Positions 31,017-42,123 are shown, numbered from the stretch's first letter. The stretch is DNA of 64,000 nucleotides from Thiocapsa bogorovii (GCF_021228795.1 NZ_CP089309.1:2914001-2978000), one strand, 5' to 3'. A program made the numbers and translations. The notes: generated by a model not told the origin, from the letters alone.

Positions 31017-31332
31017 ATGGCCAGAATTACCGTTGAGGATTGCCTCAATCACGTCGACAACCGTTTCGATCTGGTGCTGCTCGCAACCAAGCGGGCCCGC
31101 CAGCTGGCGAACGGCGTCGAGCCGATCTTGCCGTGGGCCAACGACAAGCCGACCGTCATGGCGTTGCGCGAGATCGCCGCGGGCCATATCTCGACGGCAA
31201 TTCTCGACGGCAATGGTTCAGGCCGCGCAGCGCGAGATCGACGAAACCACGGCCGCCTTGGAGCAGGCGCTCGCCGAGGAGCTTGCCTCCGAGCTCGGCG
31301 AGGCGGAGCCCAAGGGCGATCCGCGCGAGTAG
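31017..31332 (+). CDS. rpoZ: RNA polymerase omega subunit, frameshifted near the C-terminus
   Basis: Residues 1-65 match omega ([28 protein letters not shown] ... [15 protein letters not shown]), covering the core that wraps the beta' tail. After HISTAILDG the frame slips: the natural acidic helical tail ([20 protein letters not shown] ... EPKGDPRE, stop 31332) is one frame away. Deleting one A of GGCAATGG (31209-31213) restores it. As written, the frame runs on to 31724, deep into spoT, giving a 235-residue product with a basic, low-complexity tail. A sequencing error or a tolerated mutation, since the tail is dispensable in E. coli. Confidence 0.85.
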
Positions 31333-31419
31333 GTTCGGTATGCGGCTCGACGAGGATCTGCAAACGACCGCGGGGTTTGGCCGTACAAGGGCCGACGCTC
31401 CGACCGGGCGTGACTCCTC

Positions 31420-33663
31420 ATGAGCCCGTTCGATGTCGGATCCATGCGAACCGCCCTCCTCCCCGTCGTCGACCACACCTCCGAGCAACCGGTTCGGTCC
31501 GCCGCGGAGGAATGCGACCGTGCGCCCGTGGCCCGTTATTTGATCAGCGACCTTTGCGCCTATCTGGAGACCTACCTCCCGCCCGAGCAGGTCAGCGAGT
31601 TCTATCGGGCCTATCTGTTCGGTGCCGAGGCGCACGAGGGTCAGAGCCGCAAATCGGGCGAGCCCTACATCTACCATCCGGTCGCGGTGGCGCGCATCCT
31701 CGCCGAGATGCACATGGACTATAAGTGCCTGATCGCGGCACTGCTTCACGACGTGATCGAGGATACCCCGGTCGACAAGGAGCAGGTCGCGGAGGTTTTC
31801 GACGAGGAGATTGCGGATCTCGTCGACGGGGTCAGCAAGCTCTCGCAGATCGAGTTCGAGTCGCGCGCCGAGGCCCAGGCGGCGAGCCTTCAGAAGATGC
31901 TCCTCGCCATGACGCGCGACATCCGCGTCATCCTGATCAAGCTCGCCGATCGGCTCCACAACATGCGCACGCTCGCGTCGATGCACCCCGATGCCTGTCG
32001 AAGGATCTCACGAGAGACGCTCGACATCTTCGCCCCCATCGCCAACCGTCTCGGCATCAACCGCGTTCGGGTCGAGCTCGAAGAGCTGGGGTTCCTGCAC
32101 CATTGGCCCTGGCGCCGTCACGTGATTCAACGCGCCTTGCAGAAGACCTGCGGTGCGCGTGTCGAAATGGTCGGCACGGTAGAGACGGCCCTCAAGCGGG
32201 CCCTGCATCAGGAGGACATCCACGGGGAGGTCGAGGGCCGACGCAAGCATCTCTACGGTATCTATCGCAAGATGCGCGAGAAGCGACGAGCCTTCTCGGA
32301 GGTGGTGGACGTCTTCGCGTTCCGGGTCACGGTGGATCGGATCGACACCTGTTATCGGGTGCTCGGGCTGGTCCACAATCTCTACAAGCCGGTGCCCGGG
32401 CGATTCAAGGACTACATCGCCATCCCCAAGGCGAACGGGTACCAGTCGCTCCACACCGTGCTCATCGGCCCGCAGGGCATCCATATCGAGATCCAGATCC
32501 GCACTGAGGACATGCAGCGCATGGCCGAGTCCGGGATCGCCGCGCACTGGCTGTACAAGAGCGGCGATCAATCCACGGCGAATGCCACGACATTGGCCTC
32601 GGAGTGGTTGCAGAATCTGCTTGTGATGCAGCGTGCGGCCGGCAATTCGGTGGAGTTCCTCGATCATGTGAAGATCGATCTCTTCCCCGACGAGGTTTAC
32701 GTCTTCACGCCCAAGGGTCGCATCCTGACCCTCAAACGGGGTGCTACGGTCATCGACTTCGCCTACGCGATCCATTCCGATGTCGGCAACACCTGTGTCG
32801 CCGCGCGGATCGACCGACGCATGGTCTCGCTCAGCACGAATTTGCGCAGCGGCCAGACGGTGGAGATCATCAATGCACCCGGCGCTAAGCCGAATGCGGC
32901 CTGGCTGAATTTCGTCGTGACCGGCAAGGCCCGCGCGAGCATCCGGGGCTATCTGAAGAACCTCAAGCAGCGCGAGGCCCAGGTGCTGGGGCGGCGCCTG
33001 CTGAGTGCGGAGCTCGGCGCATTCGGGGTGGATTTGGAGAGCCTCGACCCGATCCGTGTCGCGGCCTACCTGGAAGAGGCCAATCAGCGCACGCTCGACG
33101 ACCTGCTCGGGGATATCGGGCTCGGCAATCGTCTGGCCGCATTCGTAGCGCGTCGCTTGGCCGGGGGCGATGACGACGATGCGACCCAAGCGATGCAGGC
33201 CGACAGGAATCTCCATCCCCACCGCTTGGCGATTCGCGGCACCGAGGGGATGGTGGTGAGCTTCGCGCGCTGCTGCCGGCCCATCCCGGGCGATACCATC
33301 GCCGCGCTCTTCAGTCCGGGTCGGGGGATCGTGGTCCATCGCAGTGAATGCCGCAACCTCGGCAGCCTGGAGACCAAGCGCGACAAACGTCTGGATGTCG
33401 AATGGGCCAACGAGCCGGACGGCGAGTTCCCGACCGAGATCCGGGTCGAGATCGGCAATCGACGCGGTGCGCTCGCGGTGGTGGCCGGGGCCATCGCCGA
33501 GCTGGGCTCGAACATCGAGAATGTCCATTCCCGCGAGAAGGACGGTATGACCACGGCGTTGGAATTTCTTATCCTCGTCAAGAGCCGTGTGCACCTCGCG
33601 CGCATCATGCGCCGCTTGAGACAGATCCCGTTGGTCTTGCGGATCACCCGAATTCCGCGCTGA
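31420..33663 (+). CDS. spoT: Bifunctional (p)ppGpp synthetase/hydrolase
   Basis: 747 residues, full length. The HD hydrolase domain has [31 protein letters not shown] and the downstream [12 protein letters not shown]. The synthetase domain has [22 protein letters not shown] and [13 protein letters not shown] ([29 protein letters not shown]), zinc-finger ([11 protein letters not shown]) and ACT ([24 protein letters not shown]) domains follow. Retention of the HD motif points to SpoT rather than a hydrolase-dead RelA. It sets stringent-response alarmone levels. A second in-frame ATG at 31444 is an alternative start. Confidence 0.95.
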   Translation: MSPFDVGSMRTALLPVVDHTSEQPVRSAAEECDRAPVARYLISDLCAYLETYLPPEQVSEFYRAYLFGAEAHEGQSRKSGEPYIYHPVAVARILAEMHMDYKCLIAALLHDVIEDTPVDKEQVAEVFDEEIADLVDGVSKLSQIEFESRAEAQAASLQKMLLAMTRDIRVILIKLADRLHNMRTLASMHPDACRRISRETLDIFAPIANRLGINRVRVELEELGFLHHWPWRRHVIQRALQKTCGARVEMVGTVETALKRALHQEDIHGEVEGRRKHLYGIYRKMREKRRAFSEVVDVFAFRVTVDRIDTCYRVLGLVHNLYKPVPGRFKDYIAIPKANGYQSLHTVLIGPQGIHIEIQIRTEDMQRMAESGIAAHWLYKSGDQSTANATTLASEWLQNLLVMQRAAGNSVEFLDHVKIDLFPDEVYVFTPKGRILTLKRGATVIDFAYAIHSDVGNTCVAARIDRRMVSLSTNLRSGQTVEIINAPGAKPNAAWLNFVVTGKARASIRGYLKNLKQREAQVLGRRLLSAELGAFGVDLESLDPIRVAAYLEEANQRTLDDLLGDIGLGNRLAAFVARRLAGGDDDDATQAMQADRNLHPHRLAIRGTEGMVVSFARCCRPIPGDTIAALFSPGRGIVVHRSECRNLGSLETKRDKRLDVEWANEPDGEFPTEIRVEIGNRRGALAVVAGAIAELGSNIENVHSREKDGMTTALEFLILVKSRVHLARIMRRLRQIPLVLRITRIPR

Positions 33664-33829
33664 GGTTCTCGATCGCGATCCGGCGCCGCACCCGCGTCGC
33701 ATTCGGCTCGCGGGTTGCATCCGAAACCCACCGGCGCCATCTCCCATGCCAGATGCGTGGTTGGAGTCAGTCCGACCCGCGACCATCAAGCCGTACGCTC
33801 TCGGGCGTGCCTCAGACAAGGGTCAACTC

Positions 33830-34246
33830 ATGTCCGAACTCACGATCGACGAGCGCTGCACGCTCACGCGCCGCATCATGTCGCTGCTGGAAGGCTGGAA
33901 TCTCGGTGCGAGCGACATCCTGGTGCTTCTTCAACTGCCGGCCGGCATCAAGGCGCGTAACCTCTCGCGCTATCGGGACGAGGAATGCTTCCCCGACGAT
34001 CCTCAGGTCAATCGCCGGCTCTCCTACCTGGTGCGTATCGAAGACGCCCTGCATACCTACTTCCCGCGCAACCCGGAAATGCGCCACCTCTGGGTCAAGC
34101 GCGCCAACAAGCAATTCAACAAACGCGCGCCGATCGCGGTGATGGTCGAGGACGGCGAGAGCGGGCTGATCTCGGTCCTCTCGCATCTGGACTGCACCTT
34201 CGCGTGGGATATGACGGGGTCGAAGGCCGAATACGGTAAGGGCTGA
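33830..34246 (+). CDS. DUF2384 (Xre/MbcA/ParS toxin-binding) protein, orphan
   Basis: 138 residues from ATG 33830, with AAGGG seven bases upstream. LLEGWNLGASDILVLLQLP, YRDEECFPDDPQVNRRLSYLVRIEDAL and the MRHLWVKRANKQFNKRAPIAVM tail are the toxin-binding fold found in antitoxins of RES-type toxins. No RES toxin or other partner lies upstream or downstream, and no separate HTH is obvious. It may be a solitary antitoxin or a domesticated regulator. Located 166 bp after spoT. Confidence 0.8.
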   Translation: MSELTIDERCTLTRRIMSLLEGWNLGASDILVLLQLPAGIKARNLSRYRDEECFPDDPQVNRRLSYLVRIEDALHTYFPRNPEMRHLWVKRANKQFNKRAPIAVMVEDGESGLISVLSHLDCTFAWDMTGSKAEYGKG

Positions 34247-34314
34247 CCCATAACCTCTCCTGGCTCGCCAAAACAGTCCGTGCGGGTGGGCGAGCCGCGA
34301 GGGTAGATGCGCCA

Positions 34315-34391
34315 GGGTGGACAAGCGTAGCGCAGTCCACCAGCTCCGGTACTGGAATCGGTTGACTTCGCTGTGCTCGTCCACCCTACCG
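34315..34391. repeat. Inverted pair of GGGTGGAC palindromic repeats
   Basis: Two copies of a REP-like unit in opposite orientation. The first (34315-34344) reads GGGTGGACAAGCGTAGCGCA then GTCCACCAGC; the second is its inverse around 34362-34390. Each unit is itself a hairpin (GGTGGAC/GTCCACC) and the pair can fold into one large one. A very similar unit lies at 54451-54480. Positions downstream of hemF and priA suggest a 3'-end or transcript-stability role. Confidence 0.65.
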
Positions 34392-34454
34392 CGCTTGTGC
34401 GGCCTAGGGGGCTTGACGTGTCCTTGCAGCCGCTTCCAAGCACGACCGACCGCT

Positions 34455-35411
<957 letters not shown>

Positions 35412-35539
35412 TTATCATGAGACGATTGGTCGGATAGTACCGAATCTTGACCCGGAGGGGTCCCTCTCGCCCGACTCGCCGCGATCGGCCAACGGTCCTG
35501 TGAGTCTCGCGAGCCATAACACCAATAGGAGACAACCCG

Positions 35540-36106
35540 ATGTCCATCGCCCTGCGCTCGCTGCTGATCGCCCCCGTCCTGCTCGTCGGCTCCGCTCTCG
35601 TCTCGGCCGACCAGCCCGTCGCCTTTCTGACCTTTCAGTCGTCGGTCCCGGACGCCTGGGTCGCGGAGACGCCCAAGAGCGAGATGCGCCAGCTCCAGTT
35701 CACGGTGCCTGCGCCCACCGGCGGCGAGGGCGGCGACGGGGCCGAGTTCGTCGTCTACTTCTTCGGACCCGGTCAGGGCGGGACACTGGAGGCCAACATC
35801 GAACGTTGGCAGTCTCAGTTCAAGGGCCCGGACGGCGCGCCCGTCGAGCCGACCGTGACGCAGATCGGCTCGGAGGCGATCCCCGCCACGCTGGTCGAGC
35901 TGCGCGGAAGCTACGGCCGCAGCGTCGGCATGGGTCCAGGCGACGACGTGCAGACGGATCGCATGCTCCTTGCGGGCGTCATCGAGACGCCGGAAGGCAA
36001 CCTCTTTCCGCAGCTCCACGGCCCGGCGGACCTGGTCGCGGCGCAACGCGACGGCTTCATCGCGTTCGTGAAAGGGATCCAGCCGGCGGCACCCGCGACG
36101 CCGTAA
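35540..36106 (+). CDS. Exported protein of unknown function
   Basis: 188 residues. A signal peptide (SLLIAPVLLVGSALVSA, cut before DQPV) directs it to the periplasm. The mature part is beta-rich with a Gly-rich loop (PTGGEGGDGAEFVVYFFGPGQGG) and ends in a Pro/Ala tail. I recognise no named family. It is 23 bp upstream of the acylase gene and probably co-transcribed with it. Confidence 0.75.
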   Translation: MSIALRSLLIAPVLLVGSALVSADQPVAFLTFQSSVPDAWVAETPKSEMRQLQFTVPAPTGGEGGDGAEFVVYFFGPGQGGTLEANIERWQSQFKGPDGAPVEPTVTQIGSEAIPATLVELRGSYGRSVGMGPGDDVQTDRMLLAGVIETPEGNLFPQLHGPADLVAAQRDGFIAFVKGIQPAAPATP

Positions 36107-36129
36107 GCCGAGCTGCGGGGGGCAGACAG

Positions 36130-38592
36130 GTGCCACGTCGGATCCTATTGCTCATCGTTGCGATCCTGGCCATCGGCCTCTTGGCAGGTGCCGCCGGCTT
36201 GGCGTGGGTCGCGAAGCGGGGCGAGCCAAGCTATATGGGTAGCCGGGCCATTCCCGGGCTCGAAGCACCGGTGCGCGTACGCTACGGGTCCCATGCCGTC
36301 CCGACGATCGAGGCCGACAGCCTCCATGACCTGCTATTCGCCCAAGGTTACGTCGTAGCGCGCGAGCGGATGTGGCAGATGGATCTCCTGCGTCGTCTCG
36401 CCGGCGGGACGCTGGCGGAGATTTTCGGGGCCTGGGTGCTTCCCGCGGATCGTTTCTTCCGCACCATGGGGCTCGACCGCGAGGCCGAGCGAAGTCTGGC
36501 CGTGCTCGACATCGAGGAAAGGGCTCTCCTCGAGTCCTATGCGGCGGGCGTGAACGCCTATCGGACGGAGGCGACGACGGAGCGCCGTCTGCCGTTCGAG
36601 TACCTAGTCGTCGGCGCCGCTCCCGCGCCCTGGACTCCGCAAGACAGCCTCCTGATCGGCGGCTACATGGCCTGGACGCAGTCCTACAACCTGCGGGCCG
36701 AGCTGACGTTTCTTCGTCTCGCGGCCCGCATCGGCCCCGAGCGGGCGCGCGAGCTCTTCCCGACCGATGCCGGCATCCCGGCGCCGGAGGTGCCGCCCGA
36801 GCTGGTCCGCGAGCTGGCACAGGAACAGGGGCGGACCCGGATGCGCGGCGATCGGCAAGGGCCGACGATCGAGCCCGTGCTGGAGATCGTCGCCCGCCTC
36901 GGGCTGCCCTTGCCTGCGGCGGCGAGCAACGGCTGGGCGGTGAACGGGCCCCGGACGGCCGACGGCGAGGCATTGCTCGCCAACGATCCCCATCTGGCGG
37001 CATCCCTGCCTGGGATCTGGTACCTGCTCGAACTGATCGCACCCGACCTGCACGTCGCCGGGGCGAGCCTGCCCGGCGTCCCGCTGGTGATGATCGGGCA
37101 CAACCGGGATCTCGCCTGGGGCTTCACCAGTACCATCGCCGATACGCAGGACATCTTCGTCGAGCGCCTCATGCCCGACGGCAAGAGTGTCGAGCGAGCG
37201 GACGGGCGTTCGGAGCCGATCGCGACCAGGGTTGCGCGCATCTCGGTCAAGGGTGCCGAACCGGTCGATCTGGTCATCCGCTCGACCGGCAACGGGGTGA
37301 TCGTCAACGACATCCTGGGTCCGATCACCAAGACCCCGATGGACCTGCCGAGTCTGGACACGCCCCATCTGCTGGCCCTGCGCGAGACCAACGATCTCCC
37401 CGATCGCGCCTTTGCAGGGCTGCTGCGTCTGAACCGAGCCGAGACACTCGCGGAGGCCGGCGAGGCCATCCTGGAGTTCAAGCAGGTCGTTCTGAACCTC
37501 ATGTCGGCGCACCGCGACGGCGGCATCGCGCTGCAGATCAGCGGTGTCCTGCCGCAGCGCGGCAAGGGCTCGGGCGCCTTCCCCTCGCCGGGTTGGGTCG
37601 ACGGCTATGCCTGGCGGGGGCTCGTACCCCAGACGCGCAACCCGCGGCGCGCCGATCCGCCCGGTGCGGCCTTGGTCACAGCCAACAACCGCATCGTTCC
37701 GGTCAACTACCCGGTGACCATCAGCAATGCCTGGATGGCACCCTTTCGCGCCGAACGCATCGCCGAGCGGCTCGATGCGGCCGGCCCCTTGACGCCCGAG
37801 GCGATGGCGGACATCCAGAACGATCGCATCAGCACCGAAGCACGGCTGGCCCAAGCCGCCCTGCGCCGCATGGAGATGGATCTGCAGTCGGTCGATCAGG
37901 AGGCCTGGAATATCGCCGCGGAGGAGCTTCTCGACTGGGACGGCGATATGGCGGGGTCCAGTCGGTCCGCGGCCTTCTTTGCCTTGCTCGAGCCGGCGCT
38001 CTACAGGGCGCTCTACGAAGACGAGCTGGGAGAAGACCTCGAAGCCATGACGGCGATGGCCATGTTCGCTTACAGCCCCCTGCAGGAGATGCTCCGCAGC
38101 GGCCGTTCGAGCTTCTGGGATGATGTGACGACGCGCTGGACCGAGGGTCCTGCCGAGATCTGGGCGCGGGCGATCAAGGACGCGAAGGCGGATCTCGATG
38201 GCCGGATCCGAAATCCCGAAGACGCGCGCCTGGACCGGATTCGCACCCTGACCTTCCCGCATGCTTTCGGTACCTTGCCCTTGGTCGGCCGTCTCTTCAA
38301 CGTCGGTCCGATCGGTGTCGGCGGGAACGTGGATACGGTGAACGTGATGAAGCCGATGCCGCTCGCACCCGAGGAGTCCGTCTTCATCCCCTCGATGCGG
38401 GTTGTCCATACGCCCGCGGATTGGGCGCGTACCCGCGGCGTGTTGCCGCTCGGTCAGTCCGGGCACCTCTTTTCCCGCTATCGAGCCGACCAGCTCGATG
38501 CTTGGTTGACGGGCGAAACCTATCCTTGGCCCTGGAACGGGCCAAGCGAGCAAGAGTCGATCGGTGTTCTGATGTTGGCCCCGGGTCTTTGA
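36130..38592 (+). CDS. Penicillin acylase family (S45) amidohydrolase
   Basis: 820 residues from GTG 36130; a longer frame is open but not protein-like upstream. One N-terminal membrane/signal segment ([22 protein letters not shown]) places it in the periplasm. FAQGYVVARERMWQMDLLRRLAGGTLAEIFG is the alpha-chain signature. The nucleophile is Ser266 in AASNGWAVNG, exposed by self-cleavage in this family. NDPHLAASLPGIWY and MIGHNRDLAWGFT belong to the beta chain. Members cut amide bonds of beta-lactams or acyl-homoserine lactones, so quorum quenching is a possibility I cannot prove. Confidence 0.92.
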   Translation: MPRRILLLIVAILAIGLLAGAAGLAWVAKRGEPSYMGSRAIPGLEAPVRVRYGSHAVPTIEADSLHDLLFAQGYVVARERMWQMDLLRRLAGGTLAEIFGAWVLPADRFFRTMGLDREAERSLAVLDIEERALLESYAAGVNAYRTEATTERRLPFEYLVVGAAPAPWTPQDSLLIGGYMAWTQSYNLRAELTFLRLAARIGPERARELFPTDAGIPAPEVPPELVRELAQEQGRTRMRGDRQGPTIEPVLEIVARLGLPLPAAASNGWAVNGPRTADGEALLANDPHLAASLPGIWYLLELIAPDLHVAGASLPGVPLVMIGHNRDLAWGFTSTIADTQDIFVERLMPDGKSVERADGRSEPIATRVARISVKGAEPVDLVIRSTGNGVIVNDILGPITKTPMDLPSLDTPHLLALRETNDLPDRAFAGLLRLNRAETLAEAGEAILEFKQVVLNLMSAHRDGGIALQISGVLPQRGKGSGAFPSPGWVDGYAWRGLVPQTRNPRRADPPGAALVTANNRIVPVNYPVTISNAWMAPFRAERIAERLDAAGPLTPEAMADIQNDRISTEARLAQAALRRMEMDLQSVDQEAWNIAAEELLDWDGDMAGSSRSAAFFALLEPALYRALYEDELGEDLEAMTAMAMFAYSPLQEMLRSGRSSFWDDVTTRWTEGPAEIWARAIKDAKADLDGRIRNPEDARLDRIRTLTFPHAFGTLPLVGRLFNVGPIGVGGNVDTVNVMKPMPLAPEESVFIPSMRVVHTPADWARTRGVLPLGQSGHLFSRYRADQLDAWLTGETYPWPWNGPSEQESIGVLMLAPGL

Positions 38593-38802
38593 TCGAGCTC
38601 GAGGCCGCGAGTCGGCGTCGGCAAGTCCCGACACAATGCTTCGGTGCTCGCGTGTCGCGCCACGGGCGACATCCGTCGAGGTTGTGCCGACGATCGGAAG
38701 GACGGCACCGCGCCGGCATTTTGCGCCTCGCAAAGCTCGGCGCAACCACGGCCGAGCGGGTGCGGCGTAGCCCGCCGCGGCCTTTCGGTTTCGGGATGCG
38801 TT

Positions 38803-39240
38803 TCAGGTCTCCAGCCAAAAGGTCACGGGGCCGTCGTTGACCAGGCTGACCTGCATGTCTGCACCGAAGCGTCCGGTCGCCACCCGGGGATGGTCGGCAT
38901 GTGCTCGTGCGACCAGGTCATCGAAGAGGCGCTGGCCTTCGTCCGGCGGTGCGGCGGACGTGAAGCTCGCGCGGGTCCCCTTGCGGGTGTCGGCGGCTAG
39001 TGTGAATTGCGGAACCAGGAGAAGACCGCCTCCGATGTCGCGCAGGCTGAGATTCATGCGGTCGTCGGCGTCCGGGAAGACCCGATAACCGATCAGACGC
39101 TCCAGCAGACGCGCTCCGCGGGCCGATGTATCGCCTTGCTGCACGCCGACCAAGACCAGAAGGCCGCGCTCGATAGCACCGATCGTCTCGCCGGCAACCT
39201 CGATACGGGCACGGGAGACACGTTGCAATAAACCGATCAT
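38803..39240 (-). CDS. dtd: D-aminoacyl-tRNA deacylase
   Basis: 145 residues from ATG 39240, with AGGA upstream; a longer frame exists but this start fits the family. [55 protein letters not shown] and [24 protein letters not shown] are the complete DTD blocks. It removes D-amino acids and glycine mischarged on tRNA, recycling the tRNA. 210 bp separates it from the convergent acylase gene; I see no gene in that gap. Confidence 0.95.
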   Translation of the reverse strand: MIGLLQRVSRARIEVAGETIGAIERGLLVLVGVQQGDTSARGARLLERLIGYRVFPDADDRMNLSLRDIGGGLLLVPQFTLAADTRKGTRASFTSAAPPDEGQRLFDDLVARAHADHPRVATGRFGADMQVSLVNDGPVTFWLET

Positions 39241-39561
39241 CTTGAATCCTGACTCGAGTCCGGAATGATAGATGTGACGAGTTGAAGCGATGAACCTGAG
39301 TGAGCCGGGACATGAACGGGTGAAGAACCTTGCACCCATGTGCCCTCGAGCAATGTTCTCTTTCGCAGGGGTGAACCCGGAAACCGATCAACGGAGTGGA
39401 TGCGGGGTTCCCGGAAAGTCGTGCACCCCCGAAGCCTGGAAGGTGTGCTCAGAGCCTGCCTTTAGATACATCCCGAAGGGTCTCCCGGGCCGTGCGCAAC
39501 GCGTGGAGGCGGGATCTGTCCGACGGGTTCGGATCGCCCCCGAAGATCGTTGCATCGGGGA
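39241..39561. other. Intergenic region with no clear feature
   Basis: 321 bp between dtd and the MBL-fold gene. Possible frames there are antisense to neighbours and lack ribosome sites. A weak GC-rich imperfect repeat near 39400-39425 is the only structure seen. Confidence 0.35.
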
Positions 39562-40527
39562 TCATCGCTTCGCCCGCCGCTTCAACCAAACCTCCAGTCC
39601 CTGCGCATTGAGCTCGGTGTCCAAGCTCAACAGCTCGGCGATGGCGTCGTCCGATAGGGCGACACCGTGTGCGTGGGCGCCGGCGACCAGATAGGCTCGC
39701 ACGGCGTTCTTGATGCGGGACTCGCGGTCCGGGTCGGTGTTGCCCTCCTCGGCGAGTGCGATGTCGGCGAGGGCGCGGATGCTGGCGCGCAGGTCGTCGA
39801 CCAGATCCGCGGGGTGTTGGACTCGGCCGTAGTGGGTGAGATACATGGCCCTGGGTGTGTAGGCCATGAGTTTATCGAGGCTGGTGAGCCAGGCATCGGG
39901 ATCGAAGGCGACCGGGGTGGTCGGGGCGAACAGCCAGGGGCCGGCGGCGGTGTCGAATTCGCGGTAGGAGATGCCGAAGGTGTCGCCGGTAAAGAAGCCG
40001 CGGCTGGTCTCGTCGTAGATGCAGCCGTGGTGGTTGGCGTGTCCGGGCGTGTCGATGAACTTCAGCGTGCGGCCGGCGAGGTCTAAGGTGTCGCCGTCCG
40101 CCGCGATGATGACGCGCGCTTCCGGCACCGGGGTAAGCGCCCCGAAATCACGCGCGAAGGCCTCCTCGCCGTAGACGGCCGTGGAACCGGCGGTCAGGCG
40201 GCTCGGGTCGATCATATGGGTCGCGCCCTTGGGGTGAATGACCAGGCGCGCGTTCGCGCAAGCGGCCATAAGGGAGCCGGCACCGCCGCCGTGGTCGAGG
40301 TGGACATGGGTCGGGATGACATAGTCCACATGCTCCGGGGTCAGGCCCAGGTCGGCGATCACGCCGAGCAAACCCGGAACGGAGTTCGCGGCGCCGGTGT
40401 CGATGAAGGCAAGCCGATCCGCGGAGCGCACCAGGTAGCAGGCGGCGAGGCCGTGACGGTAGAGACCGGTCTCGAGGCAATAGATGCCGTCGTCGATGTA
40501 TTGGTAGGGTGCGGGTACGGTGGACAT
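39562..40527 (-). CDS. MBL-fold metallo-hydrolase
   Basis: 321 residues from ATG 40527. The metal-binding motif HVHLDHGGG is intact and is followed by the other ligands (DTPGHANHH, GDTFGI, YLTHYGRVQ). This is the metallo-beta-lactamase fold of the glyoxalase II/hydrolase type. It has a C-terminal extension of ~80 mostly helical residues (DLVDDLRASIRALADIALAEEG ... LEVWLKRRAKR). No signal peptide, so cytosolic. Substrate unknown. Confidence 0.85.
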   Translation of the reverse strand: MSTVPAPYQYIDDGIYCLETGLYRHGLAACYLVRSADRLAFIDTGAANSVPGLLGVIADLGLTPEHVDYVIPTHVHLDHGGGAGSLMAACANARLVIHPKGATHMIDPSRLTAGSTAVYGEEAFARDFGALTPVPEARVIIAADGDTLDLAGRTLKFIDTPGHANHHGCIYDETSRGFFTGDTFGISYREFDTAAGPWLFAPTTPVAFDPDAWLTSLDKLMAYTPRAMYLTHYGRVQHPADLVDDLRASIRALADIALAEEGNTDPDRESRIKNAVRAYLVAGAHAHGVALSDDAIAELLSLDTELNAQGLEVWLKRRAKR

Positions 40528-41027
40528 GCGCGTGCGTGCTCCGATGTGAATCGCGTATTTTGGTCGGGGATCGAGTCTAAACCAAGCGCTGTCTTGATGC
40601 AGCGCAGCACTCATCGGGATCCGGGATTCGTATCGGGTAACATCACGGAGTCGATGGCTTTTTCCGTATAAACGGACGCCTGCATGACGTAAGCTCAAGC
40701 CCCTGGAATCGGGATCATGGCCGGCGTCGTGTGTTGCCGCGAAGGCGTTGGACATTCACCGAACGTTCGGCGCGGATGCCGGCGCGACCGCGGCATCTCG
40801 GGATTGCTCCCGAGGCGGATCTGCCGAAACCTCGGCCTTCGCAACGGATCCGGCCCGATGCGCTTGCCTTTTTCGTAAACCTTGTAGACCCTTAGTGCCT
40901 CGCTCAGTCTTCGCTCGGGGTCGTGTTGCTCGGGACCTGAAGGATTGCCGGCCTGCGCGCCGGCCGATACCGCAGCTCGGGGCAACTCCCCCTCGCCGGT
41001 TTCAATAACAATATCGGAGGATTTAGG
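40528..41027. other. Divergent intergenic region
   Basis: 500 bp between the divergent MBL-fold and DUF2189 genes. No convincing gene. A small hairpin occurs at 40945-40962 (GCCGGC/GCCGGC, 6-bp arms). The DUF2189 gene's ribosome site GGAGG lies just upstream of its start at 41028. Confidence 0.4.
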
Positions 41028-41813
41028 ATGGACAATACCGCCGTCGCGGACGAACCGCGCCATGTGGACCCACGCGTCAACAAGATCACCCTGGATCACC
41101 CCTGGCAATGGCTTGCCAAGGGTTGGCGGGACATCAAGACAGCACCTGTCTACAGTCTGAGATACGGCGCCATGATCGTGCTGCTCAGCGGCCTGATCGT
41201 CTTGCTGACGATTGTCGGGCACTTGACCTTTTTGATCCCCTTCCTGACCGCGGGCTTCTTCCTGATGGCCCCGTTTTTGGCGATCGGGCTCTATCAGATG
41301 AGCGCGCACCTGGAGCGCGGAGAGCCGGTGGATCACTGTCAGGCATTGGAGGCGTTCAAGCGTAATCAGGGTCAGTTGGGGATCGCGATGGGGTTCCTCG
41401 TGATGACGATGCAGCTCTGGATCCTGGCATCCGTCTTCCTCTTCATCATGATGTTCAACGACCCCTTTCCGCCGTTTTCGCGTTTTATTCCGGTCGTGGT
41501 GCTTTCGGGCGAGTACACGGGGCTGATGGTCTCGGTGGTCCTGGTCGGCGCCTTTTTCGCCATCTGTGCCTTCTGTATCAGCGCCATTTCGGTGCCGATG
41601 CTGATCGACCGCCCGATCGACGGCTTCACCGCAATGCGCACCAGCGTCCGCGCGGTGGCGCTGAATTGGCTGCCCATGCTGCTGTGGGCGACGCTCTTGG
41701 TCGGGATCGTGGGGCTTGGGCTACTGACCTTCTATGTCGGGCTCTTCATCGCTGTCCCATTGGTGGGTCATGCGACTTGGTATGCCTATCGGGATCTGGT
41801 GCCCAGAGACTGA
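41028..41813 (+). CDS. DUF2189 integral membrane protein
   Basis: 261 residues, ATG 41028 with GGAGG upstream. After ~40 soluble residues (LDHPWQWLAKGWRDIKTAPVYSLRYGA) there are six membrane helices. The central loop ERGEPVDHCQALEAFKRN is typical of DUF2189, an uncharacterised inner-membrane family. Its TGA stop is followed by CTAAGCCGCGTC (41815-41826), a diverged end of the dispersed element family without its partner arm. Confidence 0.85.
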   Translation: MDNTAVADEPRHVDPRVNKITLDHPWQWLAKGWRDIKTAPVYSLRYGAMIVLLSGLIVLLTIVGHLTFLIPFLTAGFFLMAPFLAIGLYQMSAHLERGEPVDHCQALEAFKRNQGQLGIAMGFLVMTMQLWILASVFLFIMMFNDPFPPFSRFIPVVVLSGEYTGLMVSVVLVGAFFAICAFCISAISVPMLIDRPIDGFTAMRTSVRAVALNWLPMLLWATLLVGIVGLGLLTFYVGLFIAVPLVGHATWYAYRDLVPRD

Positions 41814-42119
41814 GCTAAGCCGCGTCCCGAGGGTTGTGCATGCTCCGAGCGGCCCTCGATCTTCCACGCGCCATACTCGCGTGTAAGCGTTCGCACCCAC
41901 CCTCCCCAGCCCTCCCCCGCAAGGGTGGAGGGAGCGCGTCCACACAAGGCAACAGTGTTTCGGTTCCCCTCGCGGGACGGGTCCGAGCGGTTCTCCAACT
42001 CGGCGTCGATGCGTATCGAACGCGTTCTGTTATCGTCCTAGACCGCGTCGGCGAGGATCTCGCTGATGTCTGCAAGGCCGATCCAACCCCGAGCTCGCGC
42101 ATGAGCCCTCGGACGCGGT
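41814..42119. other. Intergenic region holding repeats
   Basis: 306 bp between DUF2189 and the sulfotransferase gene, convergent. It contains a lone repeat end at 41815-41826, a C-rich run around 41898-41934 (ccctcccc ... gggtggaggg), and dispersed element copy 5. No gene is seen. Confidence 0.5.
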
Positions 42120-42123
42120 CTAG
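42038..42123. repeat. Dispersed inverted-end element, copy 5
   Basis: 86 bp bounded by CTAGACCGCGTC (42038-42049) and GACGCGGTCTAG (42112-42123), a perfect 12-bp inverted pair 62 nt apart. Both arms share a T-to-C variant. The right end supplies the TAG stop of the sulfotransferase gene. Confidence 0.75.

Noticed and set aside
32008-33819. Minus-strand frame of ~600 codons opposite spoT
   Set aside because: Shadow frame; spoT on the plus strand has all domain motifs.
33746-33829. Longer N-terminus for the DUF2384 protein
   Set aside because: ATG 33830 has a good ribosome site and the family fold begins there.
36604-38745. Long minus-strand frame (713 codons) opposite the S45 acylase
   Set aside because: Antisense frame caused by high GC; the plus strand encodes an unmistakable acylase.
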